From: DATGUP01 sp035301265
GTDB lineage: Bacteria; Bacillota; Bacilli; Bacillales; Amphibacillaceae
NCBI GenBank assembly: GCA_035301265.1
Contig: DATGUP010000008.1
Location: 62,001 to 126,000 of the forward strand
Direction of reading: 5' to 3'
DNA length: 64,000 nt
Shown: positions 44,166 through 53,728 of the stretch, piece after piece
Layout: every line of letters starts with the position of its first letter
How positions within the stretch are numbered: position 1 is the stretch's first letter
Notes under the pieces: generated by a model
The model's database searches: none
Seen by the model: the letters and a program-made list of their open reading frames with translations, nothing else
Told to the model about the DNA's origin: nothing
Position numbers and translations under genes: made by a program

Positions 44166-44343
44166 ATATGAAAAGGCGTGTTCATCGTGTTTAACCTAAG
44201 GTGAAGCAGTCTACAGGATTATTGCGAAGCTTAATAGTAAGAAATGGGCGAATAAATAGTAAACATTTTATTAAACACTCATTATATGCTATCTTAGATG
44301 CAGTGTGTCAATTGAAATTCAACATTTCGGAGGGCAAATAGAT

Positions 44344-45492
44344 TTGGATAAGCGCGTTTATCTTTTGACGACGATTTCTTTTGTTGTGGGCATGGTTGAA
44401 CTGATTATCGGTGGTATTCTCGACTTAGTGGCAGCGGATTTAGGTGTGACGATCGGCCAGGCCGGGTTGTTGATCACATTTTTTGCATTAGTGTTTGCCA
44501 TCAGCGGGCCGGTTCTCTTGTTTTTGACAGGGAAGATGGATCGAAAACAAATCACTTTCATCACTTTAATCGTATTTCTGATCGGAAACATTGTCGCGAT
44601 TTTTAGTACGACCTATATGTTGTTGCTCATTTCGCGCATTATTTCGGCAGCAAGTGGCGCGCTTCTTGTCGTGCTATGCTTAACGCTTGCCTCGCATATA
44701 TCCGAACCCGCTTATCGCGGCCGTGCGATCGGCCTTGTCGTCATGGGTATTAGCGCATCCATCGTTTTAGGTCTACCGATTGGCGTCAGTCTCGGGCATG
44801 CTTTCGGTTGGCGCAGTCCGTTTGTTCTTGTGGCAATTTTGACTATCTTGCTTATGACTGGTGTATTTTTATTTTTTGGAAAAGTTCCATCACAACCCCC
44901 GCTATCGCTTAAGGAACAGCTGCTTGCTCTGAATGATAAAAAGGTGTTGTTCGGTCATTTTACAACCTTTTTCTTCATGGCAGGCCATTTTACGCTGTAC
45001 GGGTATTTGACACCTTTTGTCAAATCAACAATGGGTTTTGATGGGACGTGGATTACGATCGTTTATTTTGTCTACGGTGCCGCTGCAGTGACGGGTGGAG
45101 GCGTCGGTGGATTTTCTGCGGATCGGTTTGGCATTAAAAGAACGCTTATCGCTGTGATCATTCTCTTAGGCCTTTGTTTGTTGCTCATGCCACAAGTGTC
45201 TTTGATGCTCTTCTGGGTCGTGTTGGTTGTTTGGGGCGTCTTAAGCTGGGCGATTACACCGCCTATTCAAAGCCACCTTATCCAACTATCGCCAGAGACG
45301 TCAGATATTCAACAAAGCTTGAATAATGCAGCATTGCATTTTGGCATTGCCTTCGGTACCTTTATCGGCAGCCTTGTTGCTGATGGGTTTTCCGTCGAAC
45401 AAAATGCTTATGTCGGTGTTATATTCGCATTGTTTGCCTTCGGTTCGTTTTTAATTTCAGCGCGGAAAGATCGCAGTGTGGCATCGCGATAG
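44344..45492 (+). CDS. MFS transporter, DHA1 (drug/purine efflux-like) type
   Basis: Twelve-helix proton-driven efflux or uptake carrier, 382 residues. The start is TTG 44344, nine bases after GGAGGG at 44329-44334; a GTG at 44305 opens the frame but lacks a site. The helix 2-3 loop (LLFLTGKMDRKQITF), the SAASGALLVVLCLTLASHIS helix and GGFSADRFGIKRTL are typical of the AraJ/NepI/YbcL group. The substrate is unknown. Confidence 0.87.
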   Translation: MDKRVYLLTTISFVVGMVELIIGGILDLVAADLGVTIGQAGLLITFFALVFAISGPVLLFLTGKMDRKQITFITLIVFLIGNIVAIFSTTYMLLLISRIISAASGALLVVLCLTLASHISEPAYRGRAIGLVVMGISASIVLGLPIGVSLGHAFGWRSPFVLVAILTILLMTGVFLFFGKVPSQPPLSLKEQLLALNDKKVLFGHFTTFFFMAGHFTLYGYLTPFVKSTMGFDGTWITIVYFVYGAAAVTGGGVGGFSADRFGIKRTLIAVIILLGLCLLLMPQVSLMLFWVVLVVWGVLSWAITPPIQSHLIQLSPETSDIQQSLNNAALHFGIAFGTFIGSLVADGFSVEQNAYVGVIFALFAFGSFLISARKDRSVASR

Positions 45493-45616
45493 ATGCGGTC
45501 TATGACTTGTTGTGCCCATTCAGTGATTCATTTTTATATTAAACGCGATGTTCTATGCTAGTATAATGGTGTGGATAGTTCGAGGAGTAATCATTTAAGC
45601 AGGAGGGCATTTGTTT

Positions 45617-46801
45617 TTGCAAAAGGTCATTTTTGGCACGCATGATGACAGTACATTAAGACAGTTTGATCATTGTCTAAAGACGGGAAATGTTGTCGGT
45701 GGCGTATTATGTGCGGATGGTCATTATGGCTATAGCCAACCGGTTGGTGGTGTGGTTGTCTACGACGGGCAAATTTCACCGTCGGGTGTTGGTTATGATA
45801 TCGCATGCGGTAACAAAGCGGTGAAGACAAACCTCGTCTATGATGATCTCAAACATGATTTATCCAGCATCATGGACGAGCTGGCTGCTAATATCCCGTT
45901 TGGTATCGGGGTGAAAACAAATCAACATAAGGACCACGCGATTTTCGATGATCCGGATTGGAACGTATTTAAAGACATCGGTCAACAAGAACATGATCAG
46001 TTAAAACAATTAGCGCGGGAACAGCTCGGAACAACCGGGGCGGGCAATCATTATGTCGATCTGTTAGTCGATACGAAAACAGATGAAATTTGGATCGGCA
46101 ATCATTTCGGCAGCCGCGGATTCGGTCATCGGACCGCAACGGGTTTTCTCAATCTGGCAGCCGGCCGGGGCTTTTTTGATAAAGCGCCGCGCGAGTCGAT
46201 GGAGAAGGCTCCGACATTGCTCGATATGGAGAGTGAGCTTGGTGAGCTTTATTTCCGCGCCATGCAGTTGGCGGGCCGTTATGCCTACGCCGGCCGGGAT
46301 ATCGTTATCGACCAAGTGCTTGATATATTAGGGGCTGAGGCGTTAGAAGAAGTGCACAATCATCATAATTACGCATGGAAAGAAACACATGATGGCAAGG
46401 AATATATCGTTGTCAGAAAGGGCGCAACACCAGCTGCTCCGGGGCAAAAAGGGTTTGTCGGCGGCTCGATGGGCGATATTTCAGTGATCCTTCAAGGGGT
46501 GGATTCTGAAAAGAGCCGACGAGCTTTTTACAGTACAGTACACGGCGCCGGCCGGATCATGAGTCGAACTAAAGCCGCCGGCCGGATGAACTGGAAAAAA
46601 CGGAAACGAACAGGCGGCGCCATTTCTCCGGAGCGGATGCACAAAGCTGTTCGCGATTTCGGTGTTGAACTAAGGGGCGGCGGGACGGATGAAAGTCCAT
46701 TCGTATACCGGAAGCTAAAAGACGTCCTCGATGCTCACGAAGGAACAGTTGAGGTGCTGCATGAACTCAAACCAATCGGTGTGGTGATGGCTGAAGGCTA
46801 A
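45617..46801 (+). CDS. rtcB: RtcB-family RNA ligase
   Basis: GTP-dependent RNA ligase that joins 2',3'-cyclic-phosphate or 3'-phosphate ends to 5'-OH ends. The 394-residue protein has DGHYGYSQPVGGV, the metal-binding Cys64 in GYDIACGNKAV, TGAGNHYVDL, VHNHHNYA, and the guanylation His309 in STVHGAGRIMSRTKA. Start taken as TTG 45617, nine bases after GGAGGG; TTG 45611 is also possible. It is shorter than E. coli RtcB and matches the compact bacterial subgroup. No archease or rtcA gene is adjacent, so its RNA target is open. Confidence 0.9.
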   Translation: MQKVIFGTHDDSTLRQFDHCLKTGNVVGGVLCADGHYGYSQPVGGVVVYDGQISPSGVGYDIACGNKAVKTNLVYDDLKHDLSSIMDELAANIPFGIGVKTNQHKDHAIFDDPDWNVFKDIGQQEHDQLKQLAREQLGTTGAGNHYVDLLVDTKTDEIWIGNHFGSRGFGHRTATGFLNLAAGRGFFDKAPRESMEKAPTLLDMESELGELYFRAMQLAGRYAYAGRDIVIDQVLDILGAEALEEVHNHHNYAWKETHDGKEYIVVRKGATPAAPGQKGFVGGSMGDISVILQGVDSEKSRRAFYSTVHGAGRIMSRTKAAGRMNWKKRKRTGGAISPERMHKAVRDFGVELRGGGTDESPFVYRKLKDVLDAHEGTVEVLHELKPIGVVMAEG

Positions 46802-46811
46802 TGGTGAAAGG

Positions 46812-46854
46812 ACAGGTTCCGCTCGCTTACCAATTGTAAGTAAAAGGAACCTGT
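46812..46854 (+). terminator. Hairpin after rtcB
   Basis: ACAGGTTCC and GGAACCTGT enclose a CTTAC/GTAAG hairpin; no T tract, so possibly a weak terminator. Confidence 0.5.
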
Positions 46855-46946
46855 TCGCTTATGTTAGCAAAACAAAGGTGTCGGTGTCTGAGCCGTTTGC
46901 AGCACCCGAGCCATGCTTTTTGCTAGCAATCTATGTTACCATAATG

Positions 46947-46960
46947 TGAAAGCGGTTAAA
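46947..46960 (+). promoter_or_regulatory. Cre box upstream of the dienoyl-CoA reductase-like gene
   Basis: TGAAAGCGGTTAAA matches the cre consensus at 13 of 14 positions and lies 23 bp before the start codon. Repression by CcpA would fit a fatty-acid degradation gene. Confidence 0.6.
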
Positions 46961-46982
46961 TAAAAGTTTTGAGGTGAGAGAG

Positions 46983-47750
46983 ATGAAAAATGAAGTGGTG
47001 ATTGTTACCGGCGGATCGAGCGGCATGGGGAAACATATGGCTAAAAAATTTGCCGATGAAGGGGCCGACGTCGTCATAACAGGTCGAAACGAGGAAAGAT
47101 TACAACAGACAAAGACGGAACTGGAACAAACAGCGACTGGTCGTCTTTTGACAGTGTCGATGGATGTGCGAAAGCCGGATGATGTGAAAAGGACGGTTCA
47201 GCGTACTGTCGAAGTTTTCGGAACAATCGATCATCTTGTCAATAATGCGGCGGGCAATTTCCTAGTCGCAGCTGAAGAACTAACCGTTAATGGCTGGAAT
47301 GCTGTCATCGATATTGTACTGAACGGCACGTTTTACATGAGCCAGGCGGTGGGAAAGTATTGGATTGATCAAGAAAAAAAGGGGACGATTTTAAATATCG
47401 TAACGACATATGCCTGGAATGCAGGGGTTGGCGTGGTGCATAACTCGGCGGCAAAAGCCGGTGTCCTCAATCTGACCCGGACATTGGCGGTTGAATGGGG
47501 AAACCGATATGGCATCCGTGTCAATGCGATCGCCCCGGGTGCGATTGAACGAACAGGCGGAGCTGAAAAACTGATGGTGACAGACGAGATGGCCGAACGT
47601 ACAAGAGATGCTATTCCGCTTAAGCGTTTTGGCACGCCTGAGGAAATTGCCGGGCTCGCGTATTTCCTGCTCTCGGATGCAGCCTCGTTTATCAACGGGG
47701 AAGTCGTGACGATGGATGGTGGCCAATGGTTGAATCAAACCCCGTTTTAA
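46983..47750 (+). CDS. fadH: SDR oxidoreductase, 2,4-dienoyl-CoA reductase-like
   Basis: NADPH-dependent reductase of the short-chain family, 255 residues, probably reducing 2,4-dienoyl-CoA in unsaturated fatty-acid oxidation. VTGGSSGMGKHMAKKFADEG binds cofactor and NNAAGNF is the third strand motif. The normal SDR Tyr-x3-Lys is replaced by HNSAAKAGV, where no Tyr stands four residues before Lys; mitochondrial and bacterial dienoyl-CoA reductases share this feature and use another Tyr, here probably that in VTTYAW. The start is ATG 46983 after GAGGTGAG. Ends MDGGQWLNQTPF. Confidence 0.82.
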   Translation: MKNEVVIVTGGSSGMGKHMAKKFADEGADVVITGRNEERLQQTKTELEQTATGRLLTVSMDVRKPDDVKRTVQRTVEVFGTIDHLVNNAAGNFLVAAEELTVNGWNAVIDIVLNGTFYMSQAVGKYWIDQEKKGTILNIVTTYAWNAGVGVVHNSAAKAGVLNLTRTLAVEWGNRYGIRVNAIAPGAIERTGGAEKLMVTDEMAERTRDAIPLKRFGTPEEIAGLAYFLLSDAASFINGEVVTMDGGQWLNQTPF

Positions 47751-47798
47751 AAAATCGGCCAAACTAAAGAAGTGTTATCATACTCTTCAAGCAGGGAT

Positions 47799-47826
47799 AC
47801 CGCCCCGCTGAGGGCGGTGTTCTTTT
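47799..47826 (+). terminator. Terminator after the SDR gene
   Basis: ACCGCCC and GGGCGGT with a six-base loop, then GTTCTTTTAT. Confidence 0.8.
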
Positions 47827-47883
47827 ATTTATGAGAGTTTTGTTTGTGCGGTAAAAGAGCCTAATCGTCAGTGGTGATTTTTA

Positions 47884-49233
47884 TTAAAAACCACGCGAAT
47901 CTTGTCCTTGGGTCATCACACCATTTCGAGCAAATATGATAAGGACAGTGGCTACGATTGCTTCAGCAGCAGGAAGCGCGAGCCAAATACCGGTGATGCC
48001 GAATGCGAGCGGAAGGATAATGAGCATCGCGATCAGCAAAATAAATCCTCGGAACAAGGTAATCCAAATGGACGGAGCGACCTGTCCGATCGACTGGTAA
48101 TACGTCATGTAGATAAAGTTAATACCCATGAACAAGTAAGCTAGGAAAAACTGTTTAATGCCTGTAGCGGCCTTATTTGCAATGTCGGTCGATTCGACTC
48201 CAAAGACTGATACTAAAAAATCTGCTCCAAAAAAACCGATGCCGATAAAAATAAGACCGAGTACGGTGCCGACCACTTCGGCGATTTTAACGGTTGATTT
48301 AATCATGTCTCGTTTTTTAGCGCCGTAATAGTAGCTGATCATCGGCTGAATTGTCGAACCGATGCTGATAAAGGCGAGAAACATAAACGTGTGTAAATAG
48401 TTGATAACAGAAAATGCTGCCAGACCGTTAGTACCTACGTGGATGCTCATGGCAATATTGTAACCCATGACGAATACGCCCATCCCCGCTTCGGATAAAA
48501 ACGCTGGAAAACCGATCGTTATAATCGATTGAACTTCTTTTTTATTCCATGTGAAGGTCGTAAGCTTTAATCCAGATCCTTTTTTAAAAAAATGAATCGT
48601 ATAAATCGCAAGGCCAATCGCTGTCGCTATAACGGTGGCAAGAGCTGCGCCAGTCACGCCGAGTTCGAGTATGAAAATCATCCAGTAGTTTAGCCCGATG
48701 TTCGTCAACGCTGTCACGACAAGACCGATCATGGCTAGCTGTGGGTCACCGTCATTGCGGACAAAAATACTTATCGCCGATTCAAGGGCGATAATGAGCG
48801 CGGAGGCTAGAAGAACGGTCATATAATCAATGACATACGGCAAGGTGTCTGCGTTGGCGCCGAATAATCTGGCGAGAGCTTCCATATTCACAAAACTGAT
48901 TGCTGCGGCAATGAGTGTCAACACGGTGACGAGAATCATGGCTTTTGTAAAAATGCGCTTTGCTTTGTCACCGTCACCTTCTCCCATCGCCATTGAATAA
49001 AGCGTGCCTCCGCCCATACCGATAAGCAGCGCAATAGAGATGATGATGGAAAATACCGGAACAGCGATGTTTACCCCAGCTAATGCGAGTGCGCCGACTC
49101 CATTGCCGACAAAGACGCCATCAACAACAATGTTGACGGACATCAACATCATGCCTAAAAGAGTCGGTATAAAATAGTCAAAAAAGCTTTTCAGCGCCGA
49201 TTGTGTTCCGAGTTTTTGACTAACAATATCCAT
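47884..49233 (-). CDS. MATE-family efflux transporter
   Basis: Twelve-helix sodium- or proton-driven multidrug exporter, 449 residues. Typical features: FFDYFIPTLLGMMLMSVNIVVDGVFVGNGVGALALAGVNIAVP at the start (first two helices), MGGGTLYSMAMGEGD, and the second-half repeat GFPAFLSEAGMGVFVMGYN with SIGSTIQPMISYYYGAKKRD. Start taken as ATG 49233 (MDIVSQKLG) with GGGAG upstream; the open frame extends to 49272. The substrate is unknown. Confidence 0.9.
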   Translation of the reverse strand: MDIVSQKLGTQSALKSFFDYFIPTLLGMMLMSVNIVVDGVFVGNGVGALALAGVNIAVPVFSIIISIALLIGMGGGTLYSMAMGEGDGDKAKRIFTKAMILVTVLTLIAAAISFVNMEALARLFGANADTLPYVIDYMTVLLASALIIALESAISIFVRNDGDPQLAMIGLVVTALTNIGLNYWMIFILELGVTGAALATVIATAIGLAIYTIHFFKKGSGLKLTTFTWNKKEVQSIITIGFPAFLSEAGMGVFVMGYNIAMSIHVGTNGLAAFSVINYLHTFMFLAFISIGSTIQPMISYYYGAKKRDMIKSTVKIAEVVGTVLGLIFIGIGFFGADFLVSVFGVESTDIANKAATGIKQFFLAYLFMGINFIYMTYYQSIGQVAPSIWITLFRGFILLIAMLIILPLAFGITGIWLALPAAEAIVATVLIIFARNGVMTQGQDSRGF

Positions 49234-49382
49234 GGTGTCACACTCCCGTATGTCATAGTTTTGCCCTTCCATTTTAAAAGGTAATGCATGTGAAGTCCAA
49301 AATATTGATATAGCGGTTTAAAAAATCAAACGGACTAGCCAAAATAGCAACCGTTTATTAGCATAGAGATAGGAGGTGTTGG

Positions 49383-49955
49383 ATGATGCAAGTCAACATT
49401 GCAAACAATGTTCTTGAAGTGCTAACTGGAGATATTACGAAACAGAAGACAGAGGCGATCGTTAATGCCGCTAATGGTACGCTCATGGGCGGAGGTGGTG
49501 TTGATGGTGCGATTCATCGAGCAGCAGGAAAAGAGTTGTTAGAAGCGTGCAAACGCGTTCGCGAGCGTGAATTAGCCGGGAAACAGCTACAGACAGGCCA
49601 AGCAGTGATTACTAAAGGGTATCGTCTGCCAGCAGATTGGGTGATCCATACGGTTGGGCCTGTTTGGGGTGGAGATGAGGAAGAGAGGAAAAAACAATTG
49701 GCTGATTGTTATCGAAACTCATTAAAACTTGCTAAGGAGAAAGGGATTAAAAGCATTTCGTTTCCTTCGATTTCTACGGGTGTTTATCGCTTTCCAGTTG
49801 CTTTAGCAGCACAAGTCGCGATGCAGACGATTGTAGAATTTTTGCAGGAGCATCAGTTTGGTCACGTTGTGATGACTTTGTTTTCTGATGCGGATTATGC
49901 TGCGTATGTCAAAGCTTTAGAAAAACAAGTTGATTTTTCACAGTTTGAGAAATAG
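49383..49955 (+). CDS. Macrodomain protein, O-acetyl-ADP-ribose deacetylase-like
   Basis: Single macrodomain of 190 residues, likely hydrolysing O-acetyl-ADP-ribose or ADP-ribosyl-protein bonds. The ADP-ribose site is visible: TGDITKQKTEAIVNAANGTL, GGGGVDGAIHRAAG, GQAVITKGYRLPADWVIHTVGP and SISTGVYRFP. This is the YmdB/MacroD subgroup. AGGAGGT precedes ATG 49383 (a second ATG at 49386 is possible). It appears to be a single-gene unit. Confidence 0.92.
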   Translation: MMQVNIANNVLEVLTGDITKQKTEAIVNAANGTLMGGGGVDGAIHRAAGKELLEACKRVRERELAGKQLQTGQAVITKGYRLPADWVIHTVGPVWGGDEEERKKQLADCYRNSLKLAKEKGIKSISFPSISTGVYRFPVALAAQVAMQTIVEFLQEHQFGHVVMTLFSDADYAAYVKALEKQVDFSQFEK

Positions 49956-50257
49956 CGCTTCAAAGATAAAAGTGTTAAATGGGGCGCGTCAACTTCGTCA
50001 CCAACCACCGGTTTTATCCATCCTCATCTTTTCAAGAAGGTTCCAACTTATGTTACATTTTGTATAGGTCGTGCGGCGAGTCCGTTTTCCATTTAAAACG
50101 ATGATACCGCCGAGCGCCGGAGTGCATTTTCTATAGAGGATTGTGACGCGCGGTTGTCGCTGGTAAGCTTCACTTTTAAACAATCCAATCAAAGCAGTAT
50201 TTATTTTAATATGGAATAAACAAAATCCAATCAACGATAAATACCGAGGTGTTAATG
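49956..50257. other. Spacer without recognisable features
   Basis: About 300 bp. A reverse frame across it (49998-50282) has no binding site and no family resemblance. Only GAGGTG at 50246-50251 for the next gene is evident. Confidence 0.5.
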
Positions 50258-51409
50258 ATGAATCAAGAACAAGCAAAATCATTTCTAAAAGAGATTATTC
50301 AAATTAAAAGCATCAATCCCCCGGGCAATGAAGCAGCTGTTGCCAAAAGGCTAAAGGCTTTTTTCGATGACTATGGAATAGCGACCGAGCTCGTCGAATA
50401 TGACAAGAACCGGACCAATTTAATCGCGCGCTTGAAAGGCGAACATGATGGACCTGTTCTTGGACTAACAGGGCATATGGATGTCGTTCCTCCGGGAGAA
50501 AGTGAGTGGAGTTATGATCCGTTTGCTGCTCAAGAAGTGGAAGGGAAAATCTATGGCCGTGGTGCGTGCGATATGAAAGGCGGTTTGGTTGCTTGCGCTT
50601 TGGCGATCGCCTCGCTTAAAAAAGCTGGTTTGCCGAAAAAGGGAGAAGTGATTTTTTTAGCTACGGTTGGCGAGGAGGCAGGTGCGGTTGGTGCCAAACA
50701 GCTGACAGAGAGAGGTTACGCCGATGCGTTGGATGCTTTAATTGTTGCAGAACCAACACAAAATCAAATTAAAATTGCTCACAAAGGAGTGCTATGGCCG
50801 CAAATTATAACATATGGGAAAGCGGCTCACGGTTCGATACCGGATAAAGGTATAAATGCCGTCGTCCATATGCATGAAATTATCCGCCGGCTTTTAAGCG
50901 ATGCGTTTGCGTTATCATACGAACACGATGCTCTCTTGGGCGGTGCGACATTGAGCATAAACACGATCAAAGGGGGAACAAATACGAATGTTGTTCCCGA
51001 TCAATGTGTAGCCAATATCGATGTTCGCACGGTACCTTCGCAAGATCACGAGCAAATCATTGCTCAAATGAGGCAAGTTATACACGCTGCGAGAGAAAAA
51101 TACCCCGATCTGAAAGCGGACATTCGCATACTGAACGACCAAAATCCTGTAAAAACAGCGAGCGATGATCCGTTTGTGCAACTCGTCCAAAACGTCGCGC
51201 AATCATTGAAAAGTCCGACAAAACTTGGAGGATTAACGGGCTATACAGACGGTTCACAATTTGTTCATGCTGATAAGGCATTTCCTATTATTGTGTTGGG
51301 ACCAGGCGATACATTAATAGCTCACCAGCCAGATGAATATGTTGAAGTCGCTGAATTTTTACACAGCATCCAACTGTATCAGGAAATTGCCAAACAATTT
51401 TTGGCATAA
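50258..51409 (+). CDS. M20-family peptidase/deacylase (ArgE/DapE-like)
   Basis: Zinc-dependent amidohydrolase of the M20 family, 383 residues, related to acetylornithine deacetylase and succinyl-diaminopimelate desuccinylase. Ligands and catalytic residues: His and Asp in TGHMDVVPPG, bridging Asp in GRGACDMKGG, catalytic Glu pair in ATVGEEAGAVG, and the dimerisation domain starting HKGVLWPQIITYGKAAHGS. No arginine or lysine biosynthesis genes surround it, so its substrate is open. Start at ATG 50258, six bases after GAGGTG. Confidence 0.87.
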   Translation: MNQEQAKSFLKEIIQIKSINPPGNEAAVAKRLKAFFDDYGIATELVEYDKNRTNLIARLKGEHDGPVLGLTGHMDVVPPGESEWSYDPFAAQEVEGKIYGRGACDMKGGLVACALAIASLKKAGLPKKGEVIFLATVGEEAGAVGAKQLTERGYADALDALIVAEPTQNQIKIAHKGVLWPQIITYGKAAHGSIPDKGINAVVHMHEIIRRLLSDAFALSYEHDALLGGATLSINTIKGGTNTNVVPDQCVANIDVRTVPSQDHEQIIAQMRQVIHAAREKYPDLKADIRILNDQNPVKTASDDPFVQLVQNVAQSLKSPTKLGGLTGYTDGSQFVHADKAFPIIVLGPGDTLIAHQPDEYVEVAEFLHSIQLYQEIAKQFLA

Positions 51410-51427
51410 ATTTGCTTATACAGAAAG

Positions 51428-51468
51428 AGGAGAGTTACACAGCATCGTTTGTGCTTCTCTCCTTTTTT
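51428..51468 (+). terminator. Terminator after the M20 gene
   Basis: AGGAGAG and CTCTCCT over a long loop, then a run of T. Confidence 0.75.
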
Positions 51469-51687
51469 ATGAAACCGTAGAGTTGGATAAAAGACATATG
51501 AGCAAATATTTTAACTAAACTGCGTGAAGAGACCATCTTTTGTTACGTTTGCCATCGTGTTATGATATAAGTATTATCGGTGATTTTTACACAGAATGCG
51601 AGCGATATAAAAACATGGGAGTTGAAGACAGGGCTCTACATAGCTATCGATTGACGAGAATTTTAATAGAGAAACGAGGGGTTTTAT

Positions 51688-52611
51688 ATGGGAAAAAGAG
51701 TGGCTCGGAAGAAACGATTGAAAAGACGTTGGGTATTTATTCCATTAGCAATCGTTTTAATTTTAGTCATAGGAACCGGTGCGTATGGTTTTTCTATTTT
51801 AAATAAAGCGAAAAATACAGTCAATACGCAAATGCATGAGCCAGTGGATTCGATCGATCTTGAGGAAACGAAGAAAAAAGTTAAAGCAACAGAGCCACTC
51901 AATATTTTATTGCTTGGTGTCGATGCACGAGAAAGCGATAAAGGACGGTCTGATGCGCTTATCGTTTTATCGCTTGATCCGCAAAACGATGCGATGCGGC
52001 TGATTAGTATTCCTCGAGATACACGGACGACGATCGTAGGCAAAGGCGTTGAAGATAAAATAAACCATGCCTATGCATTCGGTGGAACGGATATGGCTGT
52101 GGCAACAGTGGAAGAGTTTTTAGGGATCGAACTGGATTATTACGTTCATCTGAACATGAAAGGAATGCAAGAGTTAGTTGATGAGATTGGTCCGATTACG
52201 GTAAATAATGAAGTCGAGTGGAGTGATGAAAAGTACGATTTTCCGAAAGGTCCGGTTGAAATGAACGGGGATAAAACATTGCATTTTGTTCGCATGCGCA
52301 AACAAGATCCAGACGGAGATTTCGGTCGTACAAAACGGCAGCGCCAAGTGATTGAAGCGATTATTAAACGGGGAGCGTCGATCGGATCAGTGCCGAAAAT
52401 CAACAAAATGATCAATATTCTTGGCAACAATATGTCGACGAATATGGATTTTGCTGATATGAAAAAACTTTTCAACGATTATAGAGATACACGTCAAAAC
52501 ATTGAGAGCTACATGATGGAAGGAACAGGCACTACCGTTGATGGTGTTTATTACTTGCTTATTCCCGATGAAGAAATAGAAAAAGTACAGAAGATGATGG
52601 CTCATCAATAG
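51688..52611 (+). CDS. LytR-CpsA-Psr (LCP) family wall-polymer ligase
   Basis: Membrane-anchored enzyme that attaches wall teichoic acid or another anionic polymer to peptidoglycan. The 307-residue protein begins with a basic segment and one membrane helix (VFIPLAIVLILVIGTGAYGF), followed by an outside LCP domain: NILLLGVDARESDKGRSDAL, ISIPRDTRTTI, KINHAYAFGG, LDYYVHLNMKGM and LHFVRMRKQDPDGDFGRTKR with the conserved arginines that bind the polyprenyl pyrophosphate. GAGGGG precedes the ATG. It stands alone and is followed by a terminator. Confidence 0.92.
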   Translation: MGKRVARKKRLKRRWVFIPLAIVLILVIGTGAYGFSILNKAKNTVNTQMHEPVDSIDLEETKKKVKATEPLNILLLGVDARESDKGRSDALIVLSLDPQNDAMRLISIPRDTRTTIVGKGVEDKINHAYAFGGTDMAVATVEEFLGIELDYYVHLNMKGMQELVDEIGPITVNNEVEWSDEKYDFPKGPVEMNGDKTLHFVRMRKQDPDGDFGRTKRQRQVIEAIIKRGASIGSVPKINKMINILGNNMSTNMDFADMKKLFNDYRDTRQNIESYMMEGTGTTVDGVYYLLIPDEEIEKVQKMMAHQ

Positions 52612-52655
52612 TTTAGTAAGCGTGGCTAGAGGATGAGTGTTCAAGCTTATGATTG

Positions 52656-52696
52656 CGCCGGCATTCACGGTGAAAACATCGTGATGCCGGCGTTTT
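52656..52696 (+). terminator. Terminator after the LCP gene
   Basis: CGCCGGCAT(T)CACG pairs with CGTGATGCCGGCG with a single bulged base, followed by TTTT. Confidence 0.85.
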
Positions 52697-52830
52697 AATG
52701 CTCAGCGATGTATGCCATTGCGTCAGTCGAAAGACAATCTGCGTATGAAACGGTTATTTTTGGTCTATAAATCTTTTGCTCTGCATATCTTAGTCATAAC
52801 GACCAAATATTTTTCGGAACTATGCAACAA

Positions 52831-52859
52831 TTGACACAAAACTGAAATATTCGTATAAT
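52831..52859 (+). promoter_or_regulatory. Consensus sigma-A promoter upstream of the acetate-transporter gene
   Basis: TTGACA (52831-52836), 17-bp spacer, TATAAT (52854-52859): a perfect vegetative promoter. The transcript would carry a leader of about 210 bases, including an orphan AAGGAGGTG at 52890-52898. Confidence 0.85.
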
Positions 52860-53077
52860 GATTTTGGAATCGATTTCATGCATTTAAATAAGGAGGTGTT
52901 GCTATCAGAGAAAAGAAAACAAGATTACGTTGAATTGGGGTTTGGAGGATATTGGCAACACATTTTGTCAAACCCAATTGTTTCGTGTGTATTGGAAGCG
53001 GGGAATCGAAGAGTTTTGTGATATCGTCACCTTTTTTGTGTGTGGATCATTTTAAGACAAGAAGGGAGCTGTGTGAA

Positions 53078-53644
53078 TTGGCGAATGGAAATCATATTGC
53101 TAATCCGGCACCGCTTGGTTTGGCCGGCTTCGGGTTAACGACTGTCATTTTGAGTTTGATCAATGCAGAAATGTTAACGGCAGAAGCAATGGGGGTTGTG
53201 CTTTCATTAGCGGTGGCTTATGGGGGCGGCGCCCAATTTCTTGCCGGTATGTGGGAGTTTCAGAAAGGGAATACATTTGCCGCAACAGCATTTTCATCGT
53301 ACGGTGCCTTTTGGCTTTCGTTTTTTTTCATTCAAAAATTTTTTGAATCAGCGTTGGTAGGCGTCGCCGTTTACTTACTGCTTTGGGGTGTTATTACATT
53401 CTATTTATGGATCGGCACATTTTATTTGAATAAAGCTTTGTTTTATATCTTTCTGTTTTTATGGATCACATTCGTATTGCTTGCCTTAGGTGATTTCGGC
53501 ATAACTAGTCTTGGCATTGCCGGTGGTTGGGTCGGTTTATTGACTGGATTAATCGCTTTATACACTTCTGCTGCTGAAGTCATCAATTTCGCAGCAGGGC
53601 GTGAAGTGCTTCCTGTTGGCGAGCCTTTTAAGCAGCCTGACTAG
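53078..53644 (+). CDS. Acetate uptake transporter, GPR1/FUN34/YaaH (SatP) family
   Basis: Six-helix membrane carrier for acetate and related small acids, 188 residues. The start is TTG 53078, nine bases after AAGGGAG; the frame is open from 52952 but that part has no family resemblance. The family signature NPAPLGLAGFGLTT lies at residues 7-20, and YGGGAQFLAGMWEF and FSSYGAFWLSFFF follow. The length fits the bacterial family. Downstream sat has its own promoter. Confidence 0.9.
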   Translation: MANGNHIANPAPLGLAGFGLTTVILSLINAEMLTAEAMGVVLSLAVAYGGGAQFLAGMWEFQKGNTFAATAFSSYGAFWLSFFFIQKFFESALVGVAVYLLLWGVITFYLWIGTFYLNKALFYIFLFLWITFVLLALGDFGITSLGIAGGWVGLLTGLIALYTSAAEVINFAAGREVLPVGEPFKQPD

Positions 53645-53680
53645 TGAATTTGAAATATACTTTCTAAAGTTGGCCATTCA

Positions 53681-53709
53681 TTGACTTTTCAATTAATTAT
53701 TCATATAAT
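53681..53709 (+). promoter_or_regulatory. Sigma-A promoter of sat
   Basis: TTGACT (53681-53686), 17-bp spacer, TATAAT (53704-53709). Confidence 0.75.
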
Positions 53710-53728
53710 AATGACTAAAATAAAAATG

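Noticed and set aside
51540..51806. 88-codon frame overlapping the LCP gene start
   Set aside because: No binding site and it overlaps a well-supported gene in another frame.
52899..53021. TTG-started 40-codon leader frame before the acetate transporter
   Set aside because: The TTG is only two bases from AGGAGG, too close for initiation, and the peptide is not recognisable; kept only as a finding about the orphan binding site.
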